Shown: piece by piece, positions 57,778 to 64,000 of the stretch
Layout of the letters: each line of letters starts with the position of its first letter
How positions within the stretch are numbered: position 1 is the stretch's first letter
Assembly (NCBI GenBank): GCA_021442155.1
Contig: CM038228.1
Span: forward strand, 14,859,179-14,923,178
Direction: 5' to 3'
Source of the DNA: Cymbidium sinense
Lineage: Eukaryota; Streptophyta; Magnoliopsida; Asparagales; Orchidaceae
DNA length: 64,000 nucleotides
Program-made: the position numbers and the translations under genes
Notes under the pieces: generated by a model
Told to the model about the DNA's origin: nothing
The model's input: the letters and a program-made list of their open reading frames with translations, nothing else
Database searches by the model: none

Positions 57778-60454
57778 TAGGCTTTGATACTTTTGAAGTT
57801 ATCCTAAGCTTCATCAAAATTTAATAACTTTTTCTTGCATTCTTTTTCCCTTATCAGGCTGTGTGTGTGAGAGAAGATCTATGTTTAGTACGCTTATAGT
57901 GGGATGTTTGTCTTTGGATTAATTGATGACTAGGTAAAGCTAGAATTCAATAGCATAGCTTTATTTCTTCAAGATAAAGCTTTGACCATTTAGGTTCCAT
58001 TAGGCTAAGCTCTAACTCACATTTATCACTCAAAACCTAGATTGATTTATATGTTCTCTTCCCTTTTGAAAGAAATGTTTATGAAAGGTCATTCCAATCA
58101 TAGATCTAGGTCTACATCATTCTCCTATACATTCTCAATTAAAACTTTTTAGATTTTATCTTTGATCACTTACAATCAAAGTAATCCAAATAGATAGCAA
58201 CTATTAGCTATTTGTTCAAGATGTTCATAACACCATTGGATCTAATTTGATGAGATTAGCTAAGAATTCATTGCAATAATAAATACCATAAGTCTTATGT
58301 TAAGAATTGAATTACAAAATCTATTTGATCTTGAATTAAATGTCCATTACAGATCTTATATGCATACATATTGGGTAAATTATTTAATTCTATTAAATCA
58401 AATAAAAATATAATATAAATAAAGTAAACATAACTAATCACTATGTTATAATGGCTATAAAATAAAGGTAATAAGTTAGTACAATTAGGCAATCTGTTTG
58501 TACATAGCCAAATAAATATAAAAAAGAGCAGCCAAGTTCTACTAAATAAGCTCAAATAATACAAATAATTAAGTATAATTATTATTTTACTTTTGCTCTT
58601 ATTTCAAATTTTCTATTTGTTTGTCAAGAATTGGATCAACTTGTACTGGGTCAAGAAACTTGGCTTATACTTTATTTTATGTATAAAATTTTAAAAAATA
58701 TATATATAGTAAAGAAAATATCTTAGACTAAATGGAGCCATCAAAGCATAATAAAAATATAATATTATAGTGTAGAAATAATATAATAGATAAAATAAAG
58801 TATGTAATGGTAGTATTTTTTATGTTAACACACAACTTATATATAAATAAAATAAAAATAATGGTCATATGTCTAGTACCTATAGGGGAGAGGAGTATCT
58901 ATATTTTAGTGCAATAAAATAATTAAACCTATGTAGCACATCATAAAGCAAACAGAACATTCAATCTCAAACACAAATCACACTCAAAGCAACCTCATCC
59001 TGATTATCGAAGGGTTAACACTTCAAAATGAACTGACTACATCCTCCATATATTAAGCAACTATATGGTTATGAATTATCACCTAAATATGTGGGGAAGT
59101 TAATGTATCTTTAGATTAACTCTTATTATCATAATGACCTACCAAGTTAAGTCATTTATAGGAGTTTTATCATAAGGCTTGTCCCTTTATAGTAAATCAA
59201 ATTAATAAGCTTTAAGCTAATTGAACTTATTAACTACTCATTTGAAGTTTGATTATGATTAAAAATTTTATTATTAGATAAACTATCATCTAATAATGAT
59301 AAAAACTAATTAATCATAATCAGAGCTAAATTATGGCTCTAATAGGACATATTCTAACCTAATATGACAACATCACTTTTTATGCTTTCAAATGCATCAA
59401 TATATTAAAATTAGTTAAAAATATCAACTATGAGTCACATAATTCTAGTGTTTAAGTGGGGTATGAACACTTGAGGATATATAGATAATGGACAACCAAA
59501 GAAATATTTCAAATTTCTAAAGTATATGGTTATGACTAAATACTAAGTGTCTATTTAGAAAAATAAGGAATGGAACCAATCATAAGTATATACTTTGAAC
59601 CAATGGTGTTAAATCACACAGTGTTACTAAATCATAGATTGACTTTATTTAACTAGTTTGACTCAATTAGATAAGAATTTGATCAAATGTGATATTAGCT
59701 AAACTCAAATTGAACTTGATCTAAAAAAATCACATTACTATGAATATACTAAATCATTATGTGTATGATTAGCCTATACTATTTTATCAATCAAGTTGGC
59801 ATGATTGAGGAGATGAGAGAAATATTGGTATAAGAAAATAGACCAATATGAGTAAGAATAAGGATACCTAGTTAAAGGAATTGACTAAATATTGAAAACT
59901 TAATTAAAAAAATGCAATACAAAACAATAGAGTTAACTTAAGGAAAATGATCAACATCTATGGTATTGATGATGTAGACAAATAAAATAATTTATAATAT
60001 AATAAAAATATAGAATGTTGTGTAGGGTGATCATAAAAGAATGATATCTACCTTCATAATCAACTTGTGTGCACATATAGCAGCAAAAATGGAGTTAATT
60101 GATGTAATTAACTCCATAAAAGTGAAGTTAAAATCAATAAATGAGTCCATGAATTATAGGATAGTGTAATGAATTGTATGTTCCTAGTTTAATGAGAGGA
60201 AATACAAACATATCGATGTAGTAGAATGTTCGAATAGGATTTTTTCTTTGAATAAATTTTATGAAATAATAATTTAAAATTTGGTATGTATTAAATATTT
60301 AAGTGAAATTTAAATAATATTTTTAAGTTATTATTATTTGAAAATTAGAATATAAGATAATTAAATTGAAGAAATTGTATGATAATTTTAAATTATTTGA
60401 TTACTTTTTAATTAAGTAATAAGTTTGAATCAAATTTTAAATTTTACATATATT

Positions 60455-60457
<3 letters not shown>
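57778..60457. other. AT-rich intergenic DNA, no gene supported
   Basis: Low-complexity AT-rich sequence. An 89-codon open frame on the minus strand at 58295-58564 is hydrophobic and Tyr/Phe/Leu-rich because of base composition; nothing supports it as a gene. Confidence 0.5.

Positions 60458-60524
<67 letters not shown>
60458..60524. repeat. (TA)n microsatellite
   Basis: About 33 TA units, pure until TATAG at the right end. Confidence 0.95.
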
Positions 60525-60526
<2 letters not shown>

Positions 60527-63500
60527 TATATGATTAAATAATTAGAAATAAATGTTTTATTATTAAAAGTAAAAAAATCTCTAATAAATTCTAAAAATAA
60601 GGATTATGCTGCAAAAACCATATCACATCTCTAGGGAACACCATATGGATGTGGGCCCATTAAGGACAAAATAATAATTTTGTAAACATAAGGTATTTCA
60701 TAGAAAATTTTTAAATAATATATATTTAATTTTATAAAAAATTTTAAGAAAAGCTTAGAGGATTCCTTAGATCATAGAGAATTTTCATAATTTATTTAAA
60801 TTTTTGGGCATTATTAAGTAATTTAAAAAAAATTAAAATTAGTACAATTTAAAGTTTTAAATTGATTTATTAGATTAAAGAATCCCCAAAAAAATTAAAT
60901 ATGGAATTATATTAGAAACATTTATTAATATTTTCAAATTTTTTTTGAAATTTTATTTTTATTATTATGATGTTTAAATAGGGAAATTTCAACTTCAAAA
61001 AAATCATAAATTGAATACTAGGATTTAAACTATTATTAGATTTTTTTTTTATGAGATATTTATAATATCATTTAAGATCACCCAAGAAAATATGAGTTTT
61101 TTTAAAAAAATTCTTTTAGGCATTTAAATAATTAAAATAAAAAAAAATTAAATCTAAGAAAAATAAAATAACTTAATATTCAATTGATAGCATTTTTTCT
61201 AAATTCTTAATGGGGAACACACTCAATAGTAAAAAATTCAACATAATTAGTTCATTATTTTCTTAGAGAAAAATTCAAAAAAAAAAAACAAATTCTCTTG
61301 AAATACACCGGATTTGGATGAGCATGTGATCTGGCTTGATCTCAACCATTAGATTCTATTTAAGATAAATTCAACAATTTTGAGACTATCTTCAACCTTT
61401 GATCTAGTTCATGGGATATGGGTTAGGATAGTTATCATGACTTGAGTTTAATCCATTTAAATATCTCTCACCTTAAGCTAGTCCAAAATAAAAAATAAAA
61501 AAATAAATCTTCTCTAGAATGCTTAAGGGAGCTTTGGGGAACTAAATACATGGCTTGGCGAGTCATGCCATGACCTAAATTATTGGAAAGACTAAAGCTA
61601 AGAGGTGGGAGGAGAAGTTTTAAAGCTAGTACCTTCCCACTAGATGACTCTTAGATTTTTTTTTTATTAGGAAAGCTTTAATGATTAGAATGAGGAAGAA
61701 CTCACTCTAGAATTAGCTTGAAATGAGTTAGATGTTTGGGCCAGTTAAAGTTCAGCCATCTTTGAGCTAGCTATTATGTTTAAGTTTACTCAAGGGACTA
61801 GGAAATATTCTAAACTTCTCTTTTGAGCTTAGCAAGAGTGAAATTGGACTTTGTCTACCATTAGAACAAGTGTGCTATTTAATGGCAGCTTGTTGAGCTT
61901 ATCCATGTTAATAATATGGTTAATTCTTAGGTTAACTATAATTCTTTGCCATGTAGAACCATGGGAACTTATGTAGGTAGTTGGAGAGTAGGCTATAGGG
62001 TTAGGATAGGCATCTAATGGCCAAACTTTATTGGTCCAAGCATAACCTCTTTAACTTCTTAATTAATGAAGTTTAATTCATGTTAGGCTAGCTAGGAAAA
62101 TAGACTATTAAGGTGGAATGGCTGATGTCATGGTGGATACTTATCTAAAATGCAATTTTAAAAAAATTCTCAATTCTTTCATGGTATAGGCATATTTCAA
62201 CCTATTTAGCTTATATGACATACCTTCGCCCAATGGGTTAAGTTGACATATTTAGATGGTTAAACTAGCTCGAGTTGAACTAAGAAATTGTCCTTAAAAG
62301 CCATGGATAAAAATTATTTTCAAGGATCTGGAGTGATTCAACCATTTGATATATATAATTTCAACATAACCATGGGTATTCTCATTTAAGCAAAAAATGA
62401 ACAATCTTGCAAATTGGTCAAATTAAATACTTATGAAGGCTTAAATTTACATGATTTGTACTAAGCTTTTATTAATAACATTCTTAACTATAATCACTCT
62501 TAAATATTTGGATATATATCATGATTAGCTAGGTTCAATCAACCATAAAAAGGAGCATTAATGACAATACATACTTCATTTGGTCAATTATGCTTAAGCC
62601 TTCAATTATATTTATGACATTTAGGGAAACACAAATGTTCAATGGTCCAATCAATTTATAGTTTAAGGAAAATTTTATCATATTGACCTAATTGGGTAAT
62701 TTTAGATCAATTGAGTTGTTTTTTATTCATTCAACCTAATTGATAGTCCCAATATTTATATTAAATTTGTTTTGTCATATGAACACATTTATTAATCAAT
62801 GGTGAGGTCCATGTAATTTGACTTCAACCTAAACCTACCCAAATTAGGCCAAGTTTAACTTTTCCTATCTATTGGTCAAGACATATATCTAGGGGTTATA
62901 CTAGTTATTTAATTCATAAACATGTTAGGAATATCTCAAGGTTAAATATTTATAATAATTTACTAATTAGTTTAAGTGAAGATAATGATAGGTGGGAACT
63001 GTTGACTCAACCCTAAGTTAAATTCTCTAAATTGATTTTGAGGGTAGTCAAGTCAATCTTCAGAGACTCATGATCAATTATATAAACAATTGAATTAACA
63101 AGATGGATTGCTTAAGCACACAACACTTACTTTCATGAGGGAATGGTTGGACTCAATCAGTGAATGATGTCTACCATAGAGCTTGTTAGAGTTAAACTAT
63201 GAATACAAAAAAGACGTGGAAATTACCCTCTTACATGATTTCCTCCAAAGGGATAACTAAGGCCAACCTAATGAGTTAGGTAAGGTTGGGGCTTCTAGTA
63301 TTTTAGGAGGGCATGAAATTAAGTTGTATTGATATTTTTAATGTCAACACAAAATAGGCTTTGAATCAAATTTTTTTTCACATACTAATCATGATATATT
63401 AAATACATTTAGTATTCTAGTTATAGAAAATTTTAAGTCACTATTTTACTTCAAGTATAAAATCTAAAATTAATGCATGTTATTATCCCCTTATTAATTA

Positions 63501-63950
63501 TTTTTAATAACTATTTGAATGTCTTTCATAATTATTATATATAATTAATCATATTTAAAATTATAAAACTTTTTGTAGAAAATTAATTTAAAATAAGAGC
63601 TTGTTAATAACATTAGACTCTAAAAGTGATCATTAAATCTTTTGATTTTTTTTCTTTCTTAATCACTCTTAATTTTTATAATTATTTGAAGGATTGATTA
63701 GAAAGTTTATTTTTAATAACTATTTTGGCATTCATTTATTTATTTTTATAAATCAATCATCCTGTTTGATACATTTTTGAATTTGAAGGCAATTTTTCAT
63801 TTTATTTTCTATTCTTTATGCTTATGATAAGCTTTCCCAAATTTTAAAACTATCTATGTAGATTTATAATATTAATTAGAGTGAATTGGATCCTTAATCC
63901 CCTCTATTTGATTAGAAGTAGATTAAATTTCAAATTCTCCTAATCAAAGG
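60525..63950. other. AT-rich intergenic DNA, possible very old repeat remnants
   Basis: No open frames or RNA genes. Stretches at about 62660-62870 contain TTGACCTAATTGGG, GGTCAATT and AAACCTACCCAAATTAGG words similar to the LTR's GGTCAA-rich block, which may be an ancient copy. The resemblance is compositional and weak. Confidence 0.3.
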
Positions 63951-63970
63951 ATATATATATATATATATAT
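63951..63970. repeat. Short (TA)n tract
   Basis: Ten AT/TA units near the right edge. Confidence 0.85.
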
Positions 63971-64000
63971 TATTAATTATAAAATTAATGGTATGTTATT

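Noticed and set aside
58295..58564. 89-aa hydrophobic minus-strand frame resembling a membrane protein
   Set aside because: Composition-driven Leu/Ile/Phe/Tyr content in AT-rich DNA, with no domain or supporting context.

Overview
This window is a block of nested, decayed LTR retrotransposons from a plant nuclear genome. The sequence is AT-rich, has no operon-like packing and carries no convincing host gene. Plant origin is inferred from two chromovirus-type Ty3/gypsy elements and one Tat/Ogre-type family with a second, archaeal-like RNase H. I found no rRNA, tRNA or CRISPR, and I cannot name the species.

The core is one Tat-like Ty3/gypsy family with exceptionally long LTRs (about 7.5-8.1 kb), present as three stacked insertions. 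Element A (+ strand) has the distal part of its 5' LTR at 19111-22186, a primer-binding site near 22195, an internal region running to 43277, and a complete 3' LTR at 43278-51389. Element B (- strand) enters from the left edge (gag and an upstream ORF at 1-3065, leader at 3066-4689, 5' LTR at about 4690-19110) and was inserted into A's 5' LTR. Element C (23258-30775) is a complete solo LTR with an ATACC target duplication, sitting inside A's 5' leader. To the right of A, 51390-51620 looks like a piece of a still older LTR of the same family, so A itself landed in a relative.

Element D (12416-18991, - strand) is a 6.6 kb chromovirus-type Ty3/gypsy element inserted into B's LTR. It has two LTRs of about 570 bp, a perfect GTTGG target duplication, an initiator-Met-type primer site, a purine tract and near-complete gag-PR-RT-RH-INT broken by a few stops. 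Element F (52406-57777, + strand) is an independent Reina-like chromovirus of 5.4 kb with a chromodomain whose reading frame runs into its 3' LTR. The start of its 5' LTR is replaced by a (TA)n microsatellite.

Order of events inferred from nesting: old LTR fragment, then A, then B and C (relative order unknown) into A, then D into B. F is separate. A's coding order is ORF1/gag N-terminus, gag, protease, reverse transcriptase, RNase H, second RNase H, integrase, then a 2.8 kb 3' untranslated region of degenerate tandem repeats. Every polyprotein is broken, so nothing here should move by itself. The right end (57778-64000) is AT-rich intergenic DNA with microsatellites and possibly very old repeat remnants.
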